Shown one piece after another: positions 24,990 to 36,721 of a DNA stretch of 64,000 nucleotides (its first letter is position 1; each line of letters starts with the position of its first letter). The translations under genes and the position numbers were made by a program. The notes beneath the pieces were generated by a model. The model was not told the DNA's origin. It worked only from the letters and a program-made list of their open reading frames with translations, and made no database searches. The stretch spans positions 975,501-1,039,500 of the forward strand of contig JAUIRK010000896.1 in assembly GCA_030549495.1 (NCBI GenBank), read 5' to 3'. This stretch comes from Nectonema munidae. Its lineage: Eukaryota > Nematomorpha > Nectonematoida > Nectonematidae.

Positions 24990-26025
24990 GAAATAAAATA
25001 AGCATAGTCGATTTGGTATAAAAACAGATATTTTATTTTTTTGAAAATATTTTTGAAAACAGTATCTAGAAGTAAACTGCAAATCTGATTGAAGCTTTCA
25101 AATATTTTAAAACCGTAAATCCCAAACCTGAGTAATGTATGGATGGCGCATCAAACAACCTACAAACTAAAACCTGAGTCCAAAAATAAAACCAGCATCT
25201 TCCATTTGGCATAAAAACACATATTTTATTTAAAGTTCAAAAATATTTCTGTAGACATTAGACGTAAATCGAAAATTTGATTGACACTTTCAGACATTTA
25301 AAACCTCTAAATGCAAAAACTGATTTCAGAAATAAAACTATCATTGTTGAATTGGTATAAAAATATATATTTTATGTAAAATTAGAGAGAATATTTGGGG
25401 ATATAGTTTTCAAACCTAAACCGTAAATTTGATTGGCACTGGCAGTAAAACCTCTAAATGCAAAAACTGCGTCGAAAAATGAAACCACCATGATCTATTT
25501 GCTATAATAACATATATATCATGTAAAATTTGAATCAATATTTTTGGAAACAAATTTTAGAACTAAACGCAAATTTAATTGATACTTATAGGTATTTTCA
25601 AATCCTAACTGCAAAAATTGAGTCCATAAATTAAACTAGCATGGTTGATTTGGTAAAAAAATATATATTTCATATAAAATTTGAGATATATTTGAAAACA
25701 ATTTTCAAACTTAAACCACATATGTTATTGACGCTTGCAGATATTTTCAAAAATTGAGCCCAAAAATGTAACTAGCATGATCAATTTGGTATAAAAATAT
25801 GTATATTTCATTGTAAAATTTGAATGAATGTTTTTGGAGACAATTTATAGAAGCAAACCGCAAATTTGATTAACACTTATAGGTATTTTCAAATCCTAAA
25901 TGTCCAGAATGGCCGATTTAGTATAAAACATATATTTTATGTAAAATTTGAAGGAATGATTTTGAAAACAATTTTTAGAAATAAACCGTAAATTTGATTA
26001 ACACTTATAGGTATTTTCAATAGAT
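24990..26025. repeat. Satellite-like tandem array 2 (unit about 132-150 bp, about seven copies)
   Basis: Recurring blocks are 'atttggtataaaaac/atata', 'tttatgtaaaatttgaa', 'tttttggaaacaa', 'aaaccgcaaatttgattgac' and 'acttataggtattttcaaat'. The 'tataaaa' marker occurs near 25015, 25207, 25350, 25500, 25650, 25789 and 25921, so most units are 132-150 bp; the first spacing is longer. Its sequence is unrelated to array 1, although the unit length is similar. It is diverged and non-coding. Confidence 0.85.
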
Positions 26026-28979
26026 ATATTTCTGATTAATCAAAATTTTGATTGACATTTTCTAAAAAGTAGCCGTGATTATTGAAAGAATTAAATATAT
26101 AAAGTGTTATGCGTTGAAAACTTTATATTATTATAAATTTTCAAGGCAGTATATAATATAAATCCTAAGTTATAAGGCTAACTACAGACAATGTCAAAAT
26201 TTTGTTGAAAAATTTTAATTTTTGATTTTGATTGACAGTTTTGGACATGAAAGGGTCATTCAACTACCATGAAAATGGTATTTAAAGATGCAGTTAGTGA
26301 TTTTAATAAAAGTCACGAAATTTAAAGGGATATGATTCAGCCAATTTTGTACAATAATATAAATAAAAAATTTTTTTATATTTTTTATAATAATTTATAA
26401 ATATTTTTTTGGCTATTATAAAAAAAATTATAAAAATTTATTTTTGTGATTTTAAATTTTCATAAAGTTAAACATTTATTTTTCGATAAAAAATAAATTT
26501 AGGATCTACAAAGTCCCCCATAAAAGATTTTAAGCCATCCCTTTATGAAAAATGTAAGCTAAAATTAAGAGTAGTATTTAAAAAAGTTAACGTGGATACG
26601 TGTGGAAATAGAGTAATTTGTAAATGTATGCTTCGTAAGAATATTTAGTTGTGTTAACTATTTAAGTAAAAAATAGTGTCCGGTTAAAAAAACTAATAAA
26701 AAAGCTGCCATTTTGATCACCCATTCTAAACAGTTAAGACAGGAGATTAAGTCTTATGGGGGATACGGGTTGAAAAAGATAGCTAAAATTCAGGTAAGCT
26801 AACTGGAACTGTGTGCAATAACTTATGTAAAAGAAGAAAATGAGGGTACTAGCATATTTCATTATATTTATCTTTAGAATGAAAAAATAAAGTCAATGCA
26901 TGCACTACAATTTTAAGAACATTTTTAACAATCAAATTGCTACTTTGACTTTTCGCTAACATTTTTTAGAAGGGATAACTTTAAATTTAAGTAATCCTTT
27001 TGAGTTTCAGTAACAACCCCCCCCCCCCCCCCCCTACTTACTACAATTTTTTTGGCATAAAATCATAGTTTGGAATTTATAATTAAAAATTTTAACTTAT
27101 AATATTTTGACATAAAGAAAAATTTGAATTTTTTTCAATTAAAAAGACTTCCTCCTTTCATTATATATTAGATTAATTAAAAAATTAAAAATTTTGAGTA
27201 AAATAACTATATAAGTTTTAAAATAACTTTTGTCCTCAAAGGAGTGATCTTGTAAAAACACATCTTTGGTTAGATGAAGCTTTGATACAATCGGCATATT
27301 AAAAATTAAAATGAATTTTAAGAATGTATATAATTTTGGGTGAAATAATTTTACGTCTTCAAAAGATATGTGCGATTTAATGAGAGTATATGTAAATCTT
27401 GACTACTGTGATGGTAATTAGCCGTTTTCGTTAACCTGTTAATTCATTGCCTAGTATCGATTAATCGGTTCATTTAGGGGAAATTTTGAATCCATAGATA
27501 TACATTTTAGATACAAAAATATTTTGTGAAGAAAAGCGCATTTTATTAGAACATAATTGCTATTATGACCAGAACGTGAAAATAAGATACTAATTAATTA
27601 ATTAAGTTGTTTGTGGCGTTCGCACCCATCCTTTCGGATATCGTGGCCCGCCCGGAATGCTGAGTCCAAGTCTACCTGGACTTTCCATCCCACTAAACGC
27701 CTACCGGCCCTTGTTACTGCATAACTTGTTATATATATTATTTTACAAGAATTTATGTTACAATATATAAATACATCTGAGTGAACGATACTATCCTAAC
27801 GCGAACGCTCCCAATTTGGGAAACAAACTTATTGTCTAGTGATAGCTTGATTACTAACCACGTAGAATCGCGTCGCTAGAGCACTACCTAACCGTAAAAA
27901 CCTTTGAATTCTTCAGAGGAAGAAAACCAGGGTAAAAAACCAGCACGGCGGAATGTATCTTGTTCCTAAATAAAAGAATATGATTATAAAAGGTATATGC
28001 TACAAAAATAGAAGCGTTTGAAGGTGGAAGATATCTTATATATTATTAATAAATAATATTTGATACATGTTATAGCGGGTAAGAAGGATATACATAATTT
28101 AGGGCATGCTAGGTTAGGAACAATCTACCCCTGGAATTTGACTCCATCCCTAAATGCTATAAGATACTTCAATCGCATTAAAAAACGTGATATAATTAAA
28201 CAATACCTTGCACTACAATAGTTTAAAAGTATTTATACATGTAACTTTATTATGATTTGCTAAATGCTTTGCGATTTGAATCAACTGGCAAATTAGTCTG
28301 GCTTATTCACCGCTTAATTTCCTTCCAATACCATTGATCGACGATGTAAGAATTCTCAAAAATAGCATGTAATGGAAAATAATAGTTTCTTTTATCAAGT
28401 ATTGTATTTCTTAGTATGCCATTAAAATTTGTTCTCTAAGCTGAGGAAGAGGGAAAAACCTCCTGAACCACAAATATATTACTAGAGAGGTATCGTCCGC
28501 ATTTGCAAAAATTTTTACATCCTCATCCACTCAACATGCGCATCCGCAATTTTCAAACATTTTTCTTTTTTCTATAGACCGCTATTTTTTCAAAATTTTT
28601 CAATTCTTTAACAAGCAAATGTGTTTAAATACCTCTTTCTCTATATTTTTAAGAAACATAAAACTTGCATTTGCTTAGGAGTATCCACATCGACAAAAAA
28701 ATGAATTCTGACATCCGTGTCCGTTACGATGTCAAATTCGATATCCGCATCCGCGGATACAAAAAAAGATCACATCCGATACATCTCTATACATTACATA
28801 CAAATTTTTACCCATTTTTATGCTTTATGGAAAATCAGTTGTTTGAATTTTAAAGAATTGATTTTAATTTACCCCTCATATTCTCTTCACTTTTAACAAC
28901 ACATTTTAGTTTTATGGATAAAAATTCACCCATGTTTTTTAAAGTTTCAAAATGCACAAAAACAAGCTTATTTATTGAA
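26026..28979. other. Gene-free stretch with poly-C tract and SINE-like patch
   Basis: No coding region was recognised. A run of 18 C lies at 27017-27034. A GC-richer block at 27610-27720, and the neighbouring 27800-27900, read on the minus strand as GTGGTTAGTAATCAAGC and GGGAGCGTTCGCGTTAGG, which could be a decayed tRNA-like SINE head; this is weak. Confidence 0.35.
28490..28785. repeat. CATCCGC-word repeat patch
   Basis: The hexamer-like words catccgc, catccgtgtccg and catccgcatccgcgg recur through 28490-28785, in part as self-complementary pairs (atccgcggat). A weaker patch of the same vocabulary lies at 20590-20700. No ends or target duplication were found. It may be an arm of another foldback element or a simple-sequence expansion. 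Confidence 0.45.
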
Positions 28980-29039
28980 ACACAATATTAATTACAAGCA
29001 TTTACTACAAAAAAACAAAACATTTTTATGCTCTGCGGG

Positions 29040-30120
29040 TAAATTTTTTTTTACCTTTTGCACATTCGGAATAGGCTTTTCGGTCTCTTCCTACACACAA
29101 AAAACAGCGAGCTCCTTTGTACAGTTTTCTTTCAGTTTGTCCTGAAGATGCAGAAAACCCTTGTCTCTTTAAATATTTGCTACAAAAGAACGAGAAGAAC
29201 TTCCTCTTGGAAAACGTGATCTTCTTAGTATTTCATTTTGAACAACGTTTTTTTCTACTTCTAAAAAAAGGCGTCTTTTGGGTTGATTTGTACCCACAAA
29301 ACGAAACTATTTACACATGAAATATCAATTATGTTACAGAATAAAGCAAAAGACCATCTATTAGTTTTTCTTTTTACTGCGTATGATCCAACTAGTTGAT
29401 CCAATGTGTCCACTCCTCCTTTTTGTTTAGTATAAAACTCTATAATTTCGCGAAGATTTTTGTTATCTGAAGACACACTTTTGTCATGATGAGGGATACT
29501 CAAGACATGCACTGTTTTGTATTTTTAGGAACATAATTGCACCAGTGTAACATTTTCGCTAAACAAAATTACTTGAATGTAAAGCTAGACAACGAAGTTC
29601 TTTCTTATCATAAAGAGGTAAAATGTTTTATTCGAGCGTAACGTTCCCACAATTGTCAACTTTTTTTCATCAATTGGATTGCAAGGTTGCAAGAAGTAAA
29701 CAAGTTATCGCAAACAAGATTTCTTCCTTTGAGGTTTTGAACTAAATTTAAAACTTCTTTTTGTCCTTGGTTTTTTCGGTAGCCTGATCAGGAAACTTTC
29801 CTGTATAAACTTGTAAATTCCATGCATCACATAAAACCGAAACTTTTATGCCATACTTTGCTGGCTTTGAAGTTAGAAGAAATATATTGCTTTGTTGGAC
29901 ATCGCTCACGAAAAGATACAAGTTCTTCATCCATCGTTATATTTTTGCAAGGAGTAAAAAGAGTTTGCAAATTTCTTACCCAGTTTTCCCATTATTTTTT
30001 TATTGGAGCTAACTTGTCTTTAGCACGATGTTCTTTTCTATCCTTTTTGTCATCGAAGCGCAGCACTCAAATTATTGTTTCAAACGATTTTATCGCACAC
30101 TCCAACATTTTTATGTAGTG
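29040..30120 (-). pseudogene. piggyBac transposase relic (central and C-terminal part)
   Basis: From 30120 downward on the minus strand: ALRFDDKKDRKEHRAKDKLA, then a catalytic-domain block around TMDEELVSFRERCPTKQYI (first catalytic Asp region). In another frame follow SKPAKYGIKVSVLCDAWNLQ and VYTGKFPDQATEKT. Next come LSIPHHDKSVSSDN, YTKQKGGVDTLDQLVGSYAV and RWSFALFCNIIDIS, and last a cysteine-rich tail (ARCFLCVGRDRKAYSECAKG). The blocks are collinear with piggyBac transposases (DDE_Tnp_1_7 plus C-terminal zinc finger), with at least three frame breaks and stops. The second catalytic block (YADNFY-like) was not located. It sits just upstream of the ABCC gene, on the opposite strand. Confidence 0.85.
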
Positions 30121-30512
30121 AAATTATATAAATTAATATTATAAGTGAGGTTTATAGTGAAATTTCATTATAACGAAGAAATTTTTGAAGAATATTTTAT
30201 TTAACTAAAAAATATTATTATAAGTTAGATTATTATCCCAAAAATATTTTTGCAAAATTTTTAAACATTGAAGTCCTGATTAAGTTCTAATGTGAACATA
30301 AAGTTATAAGTTATATAAGTTCGGAAAAATGTACATTAGATTTTGATTGACAGTTTTTGTCATTAATTTAAATCATCTACTTTACTTTTATTAGTAGTTA
30401 AACGTTATGAAAATATAAAAATAAAATGTGTACGAGTAATATTTAAATTTAGAAGGAGAAAAAAGAAAAAACAGAGAGACTATCAATTTTACATTAAGCA
30501 AACTAAAATCGC
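30121..30512. other. Upstream region of the ABCC gene
   Basis: AT-rich sequence between the piggyBac relic and the ABCC start codon. No convincing TATA box with a defined start site, and no splice acceptor near the ATG, can be singled out in this composition. The promoter is presumably here or further left. Confidence 0.3.
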
Positions 30513-33136
30513 ATGTTCAACAATTCAAGGAATATTTTTACAATACTGAACATCGTATCCAAACTGGAAAAGAATGAGAAGTGTCAGCTGGCCAACTGGA
30601 TAACCTCTATAGTGATCTTCATTCTTACTGGCATCTACTCAACCTACTTATACTTCGAGACTCTTGAGGGAAAGAAGAGACCTCTACTCCTGCACCGAAT
30701 GAAATGCGTGCTCTCATCTTCCATCACATTGTCAAAGATCTTCATCACAATCATCATAGCCTTTTTATGTACTTGTCAGAGGGAAAACCTATTTCATTCC
30801 CCACAACTCGATCTTCTATACTCCCTGCCACAATGGCTACCTTTCATATGTTTGATATTCATTAAAATTCTTGAAGTACAACACCTGGTATTTTCCTCCT
30901 GGTACACTTTCGCCTTTTGGTTGATCCACATTTTCAAATACTCCACCCATCTATACATCATTTCTAGCCGAGATCGAGGAGACCTGATTAACTTTGAAGA
31001 GTTTTTTAAATCGTACGAGGCGTTGATCTACATGTTATCTCTACTACTTTCATTTGTTCAACTTGCCATTCAACCGCTAGCTCTAAAGGCGTTCATCGAA
31101 GAACTTAAAACAAGGGAATGCGAAAAAATACGAAAGGTGAATGCCAACCTCGAAAATGACGGTTGCAAGGAAGATTGTGGAAGTTTGAACCCAGAAGTGT
31201 ATGCGTCATTCATGTCAAGGTTGTTTTTCTTTTGGCCATCTAAAATAATTTATTTGAGTAACAAAAAATCGCTCAGACTTAAAGATTTAAACATCCTTAA
31301 CTACAATTTTTTACCAGAAGTTATATTTTCTAAATTTGATCCTCTGATCAAAAACTTGAAGGAAAGTGCCCGAAAAATCAATTCCAAAAGTATGATTATC
31401 ACACCTAAGCATAACTTTTTACTCACAATCTTGAAAGCTTTTCATATAGAAATTTTCAGTTGCCTCGTATTTAATTTGCTACATGACATTTCTTCTTGTC
31501 TGATTCCCTTGGCATTGCAAAAAGTCATAGCTATCGTGGAAGAAGATGAAAACGAGACAACCAAAATGAATTCAAAAATGGTAAAATGGATATATTTTTC
31601 ATCTCTCACATCACTAGTCATCGTTAAATCAATAAGCATAAATCAGTATTCGCATAAAGCCAACCAACTCAGTATTAAAATAAACTCCGCCCTGTGTTCC
31701 AGCATCTTCGCAAAGGCGCTCGTCATTCCGAGCTATGCCCGTGACAAAAAAGGTTGTGGAAGCATCATCAATTTACTCGTAAACGACTGCCAGCAAATCT
31801 TGGAAAGTGTGAAGTTCTTTTTCATGCTTCTTTCAATTCCGTTCCAACTCTGCTGTACCATCTTCCTTCTTTGGCACATACTTGGAGCTTCCGTTTTGGT
31901 GAGTATAGTCATTTTATTCTTGCTAACCATTATCAATTTAATTCTTTCCAAACTGCTTGAAAATTCTCAAAAATGTCAATTAAAATTGAATGACAGTCGA
32001 ATCAAGAGGATCAGCGAAGCGATTAGTAACATGAAATGCATAAAACTGTACGCATGGGAAAACTTCTTCATTGAAAAAATTAGCGAGAAAAGGGCGATTG
32101 AGATGAAATTTTTGAAAAAAATCGCATACCTTCTCATTTTGTTTTCTTTGATTTGGATAGCAGCTCCACTAATCATATCTCTTCTAACGTTCTTGACGTA
32201 TATTCATTTGAATCCAAATTTGAAGTTGACAGCACAAAAAATATTTTCAGCAATTGCTTTTTTCGACTTGTTAAAATTCCCTCTATCGAATTTGCCTAAA
32301 ATAATAAAAAACATTGTACAAGCAAAGATAAGTCAGCGTAGAATATGGGATTTTTTGGAGAGCAACGAGGTTGAAAATACACGACTTCTTAATAAAAAGA
32401 CAGACAATTGCAAAGCCTTAATTAGGTGTAAGAAGGGAAGTTGCTATTCCTACGGAGATATGAGCAAGAGATCCCTTAAATTCGAAAGAGATGTTTGCAT
32501 AGGAGAAGGAGAACTAGTGATCATCTTTGGCAGAAATGGATGCGGTAGGAGTTCAATCTTTTCCACGCTTTTAGGAGAAATGAATGCTTGGGAGCAAAGC
32601 GGAGTAGAAAGAGAAAAGTTTGTTGAAGTCAATGGAAGATTAGCATATGTTGAAGCTCGTTCTTGGATACAACAGGACACGATAAAGCATAATATTTTGT
32701 TCTATCGGGATTACAATCCTATACAATATAAAAATATTTTGAAGGCAAGCTTACTTGAAAAAGACATAACGGATTGGGCAGGGGGCGATTTGTTAGAAGT
32801 CGGAGAAAAGGGAGTTAACTTAAGTGGCGGGCAAAAGCAACGCATCAGCATCGCTAGAGCTCTCTACTCAAACGCAGATGTTTTCTTGTTTGATGATGCG
32901 CTAAGTGCTCTAGACCCAAATGTCGCGAAAATGCTCTTCCAAAATGTATTCTCAGATGACGGAATTTTGAAGGAAAAGAGTCGGATATTGACGACTTCTC
33001 AAATAACATTTTTGAAAATGGCGCATAAAATCATTTATGTCAATAAAGGATGTGTTGTTGCAGTTGGGAGTTATGCGGACCTAATGGCGGAAAATGTAGA
33101 CTTCAGACAGCATGTGCTTTCTGAACAGCAGAAAAG

Positions 33137-33167
<31 letters not shown>

Positions 33168-35093
33168 AATGGAGTTGAGGAAGAGAAAAATAATAAGACA
33201 TGTTGGAACTTGGCTCAGGAAGAAAAACAACTGGAAAAGGTGAAATTACACGCAAGAAAAAGTTTGGTGAAGGATAAAATGAACTTTGTGTCTAAAGAAG
33301 AAAAATGTGATAACGGTGGCGAAATGACTTTCAAGAAATTTGTGAAGACGATTACAATCATAAGTGGCGCCAAAAACATAAGCTTCATTCTCTTACTCTT
33401 TATCATGTTTGAAGTTTCCTTAGTGGGAAGTAATTTTTGGCTTAGCGAAATTTCTGAAAGTAAAAATCTGAATAAAAGATACGCATTTTATATCAGAGCA
33501 ATGCCTTTCGCCAGGTCAGTGAGAGTAGAAGTAGTGGATATGTTGATATACGGATGCATAGGTTTGTTCACACTATCCTTTGTGATAGGACATTTAGTGG
33601 TTTTAGCTGAAGTGATCCTTAAAATGTCGCACAGTCTGCATCGCAAAATGCTGACCGCTGTCATCAAAACAAACCTACTTTTCTTCGACAAGACTCCGTG
33701 CGGTCGCATCATCAACCGCTTCAGCAAAGACTTCAACTTGCTCGACCAGCAAGTCCCCATATCGATGCGCCTTTTACTAAGCTCTTGCTTTTCCATGTTG
33801 GGCACAGTGATCGTCATAACGCTGAAACTGCCTCTGATCCTCGTCGTCTTTCTGCCAATCAGTTGCATCTACCTCTTCTTAATGGTCTACTTCATTTCTT
33901 CAAGCAAGGAGCTGACCCGTGTCAGAAACATAGCAATGTCGCCTATCCTCTCATGCATCCAGGAAACACTGGATGGACTGAGCACGATTCGGGTCTACGC
34001 CAAACAAAAAAATTTCACGCACGCTTTCAATCGACACTTGGAGGATCTGTCGAAGGCAAGCTACTTTCATTTAATCTCGTTTCGCTGGCTCGCCATCCGC
34101 CTGGAATTGATGAGCGCCTTTTTGCTGACAGTTGTCGTTCTTTACGCTGCCCTTTTCAATGAAGTGAGCAAAGTGAGTGCTGGCGACGCCGGCCTATGCA
34201 TCGTGTATGCTTTGACATTGACACAAACTCTCAACTTCTTCATCCGATCCCTTACTCAACTGGAAACAAACATTGTCTCGATCGAGCGCATTCTTGATTT
34301 CACTCAAATCCAAAGTGAAGAAGGGAAACGCTCTGAAAGGGAAGAATTTCAAGTGCAATTTGGGAATGTGGAGTTCTCAAACTACTCCTTTAAATATAGG
34401 AAGGAAGCAAATAGGATTTTGAGAGAAGTGAATTTGAGCATTAAGAGCGGAGAAAAGATTGGCATTGTCGGAAGAACTGGCGCTGGAAAGTCGTCCATCT
34501 CACTCGCCCTCTTCAAAATTTGCGAAGAGTGGACTTCAGGAAAAATCTTGATCGATGGAAAAAACATAGACAACGTCAGCTTGTACGATCTGAGATCAAG
34601 CATGGCAATCATTCCACAAGAAACATTCTTATTCTCGGGAACTCTACGACAAAATCTAGATCCTTACAATGCATATGAAGAAGAAGAACTGTTAAAAGCC
34701 CTACAGGCTGTACAACTCACCAAACATTACAGAAATACGGAGGACATCTTAAAAGTGTTCATCACAGAATCAGGTTCTAACATGGACTCCGAGAAAAAGA
34801 AGTTAATTAGTCTAGCAAGAGTCATTCTTAAAAAGGCCAAGATTTTAATAATAGATGAAGCTACATCAGCCATGGCCCACGACACAGACATAATTCTGCA
34901 GAAATGTTTGAAGGATTTCTTCACTGACACAACTGTCATCACCATCGCCCACAAATTGGAAACAATACTGACTTGTGACAAGATTTTGGTTTTGAGTGAA
35001 GGCTACGTCCTCGAATTCGACTACACACAAAAGTTACTGGCAAACGATTCTTCCATTTTTCATGGGATGTGTAAAAGCGCTGGAGTGATTTAA
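30513..35093 (+). CDS. ABCC-family (MRP-type) ABC transporter with asymmetric ATP sites
   Basis: The 1526-residue protein comes from one uninterrupted frame. N-terminal hydrophobic segments (about residues 25-195) form a TMD0, and NPEVYASFMSRLFFFW marks the L0-TMD1 transition of long ABCC proteins. TMD1 is about 300-600, NBD1 640-865, a charged linker with ten Asp (876-885) follows, TMD2 is 950-1235 and NBD2 1283-1515. ABCC proteins sit in the plasma or organelle membranes and export organic anions and conjugates; the substrate here is unknown. NBD1 is unusual: Walker A is GRNGCGRSS (Arg679 for Lys), the Q-loop reads AYVEARSWIQ (no Gln) and the switch His is Ser829; Walker B is FDDALSALD, the usual ABCC Asp form. 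NBD1 keeps LSGGQ (770-774). NBD2 has Walker A with Lys1326, Gln1369, Asp1448-Glu1449 and His1480, but its signature is MDSEK (1424-1428). The absence of introns is odd for an animal ABCC. Confidence 0.95.
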
Positions 35094-35893
35094 TTCGAAT
35101 GTTCGTGTTCAAAAATTATTTAATTTAAATTTTATAGCGATATATTTAATATGTGCAATTCATAAAAAACCAATAAATTTATTTGATTATGAATCAAAAT
35201 AAACATAATATATTTTTACTAATAGATATAATGTATTCAACATAAAATCTTGCATACCAAGTTAGTGAAGTTAAAAAAAATAAGTCAAAATCTAAAGAGT
35301 AAAAATTCAGAGTTGCAGTAAAAAGGTCTTTATATCGTGTGGCTGTAATTTTGCGAATTTTCCATCATAGCATGCTAAACAAAGATATATCACATTATAT
35401 ATCGCAAAAGATCAAAAAAATAATTAGTATATCTTGAAAGGTATAAAGAAAAAAACGATTAAAGAGTGTTCTCATAATGACGATCTTTTTGAATCTTCTT
35501 GTAATAATAATAACAATAATTTGATATCAGGAATCAAATTGTGTACTTTTAGAGATGTAAAAGATTTGACTTATTCAGCAAATTATTATTTTAATAAGTC
35601 AAAATTTATAATTGTTTCATAATATGATGATAATATATTGAATATTGATAACGGTAATTTTTTATTCCATTAAAAACTTGAGTGCTTTTCATAAAGTTGA
35701 TGAGTGTTAAAGATTGATGAGCTGTTTAAAAACGTTTTAACTTTTTCTATAAATTGATTCATATTGAATAATTATACATACATGTATTCTTTAATATAAG
35801 TCGTTTTCGAGCATAAGATGAAAAAATTTGGTTATATGATTAATTGGACACTTATAAACACAAATCAGAATGACTATAGATTAGAGCACTTTA
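35053..35893 (+). repeat. Tandem duplication at the ABCC 3' end, copy 1 (841 bp)
   Basis: Starts in the last codons of the ABCC gene (ccatttttcatgggatgtg) and runs through the stop codon, AATAAA and downstream DNA to agattagagcacttta. The next base begins copy 2 at 35894 with the same words. Near-identity over more than 800 bp shows a very recent duplication. A 62-codon frame starting at a TTG (35434-35622) is identical in both copies but has no known signature. Confidence 0.95.
35172..35177 (+). terminator. Polyadenylation signal of the ABCC gene
   Basis: AATAAA lies 79 bases beyond the stop codon, in the context ccaataaattt. The same signal is repeated about 841 bp downstream in the duplicated copy. 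In AT-rich DNA this hexamer occurs by chance, so the assignment rests on position. Confidence 0.5.
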
Positions 35894-36721
35894 CCATTTT
35901 TCATGGGATGTGTAAAAGCGCTGGAGTGATTTAATTCGAATGTTCGTGTTCAAAAATTATTTAATTTAAATTTTATAGCGATATATTTAATATGTGCAAT
36001 TCATAAAAAACCAATAAATTTATTTGATTATGAATCAAAATAAACATAATATATTTTTACTAATAGATATAATGTGTTCAACATAAAATCTTGCATACCA
36101 AGTTAGTGAAGTAAAAAAAATAAGTCAAAATCTAAAGAGTAAAAATTCAGAGTTGCAGTAAAAAGGTCTTTATATCGTGTGGCTGTAATTTTGCGAATTT
36201 TCCATCATAGCATGCTAAACAAAGATATATCACATTATATATCGCAAAAGATCAAAAAAAGAATTAGTATATCTTGAAAGGTATAAAGAAAAAAACGATT
36301 AAAGAGTGTTCTCATAATGACGATCTTTTTGAATCTTCTTGTAATAATAATAACAATAATTTGATATCAGGAATCAAATTGTGTACTTTTAGAGATGTAA
36401 AAGATTTGACTTATTCAGCAAATTATTATTTTAATAAGTCAAAATTTATAATTGTTTCATAATATGATGATAATATATTGAATATTGATAACGGTAATTT
36501 TTTATTCCATTAAAAACTTGAGTGCTTTTCATAAAGTTGATGAGCTGTTTGCAAAAACGTCATTAACTTTTTCTATAAATTGATTCATATTGAATAATTA
36601 TACATACATGTATTCTTTAATATAAGTCGTTTTCGAGCATAAGATGAAAAAATTTGGTTATATGATTAATTGGACACTTATAAACACAAATCAGAATGAC
36701 TATAGATTAGAGCACTTTACC
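35894..36721 (+). repeat. Tandem duplication at the ABCC 3' end, copy 2 (828 bp)
   Basis: This near-identical copy of 35053-35893 ends at agattagagcactttacc, after which unique sequence begins (ttcgcgtatc). Differences are few: a substitution in aatgtgttc versus aatgtattc, a-run length changes, aaagaatt for aaataatt, and one short deletion with rearrangement near 36541-36565. It carries the last nine codons and stop of the ABCC gene without the rest. The junctions share the bases cc, suggesting microhomology. Confidence 0.95.

Noticed and set aside
23137-26025. Regular repeats that could be read as a CRISPR array
   Set aside because: Units are about 145 bp, continuous and diverged throughout, with no short repeat-spacer pattern, and the DNA is clearly eukaryotic.
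27610-27900. Possible further tRNA-derived SINE on the minus strand
   Set aside because: The A-box-like block is acceptable but the B box is poor and no second copy exists in the window for comparison.
31754-34162. Other-frame open stretches inside the ABCC gene (for example 154 codons at 33698-34162)
   Set aside because: They overlap conserved ABCC domains in a different frame and coincide with the GC-richer block, where stops are rarer.
35053-36721. Pair of long direct repeats that could suggest LTRs
   Set aside because: The copies are directly adjacent with no internal region, have no TG...CA ends, and start inside the ABCC coding sequence. A tandem duplication explains them. No retroviral, LTR or Polinton-like coding region was recognised anywhere in the window.
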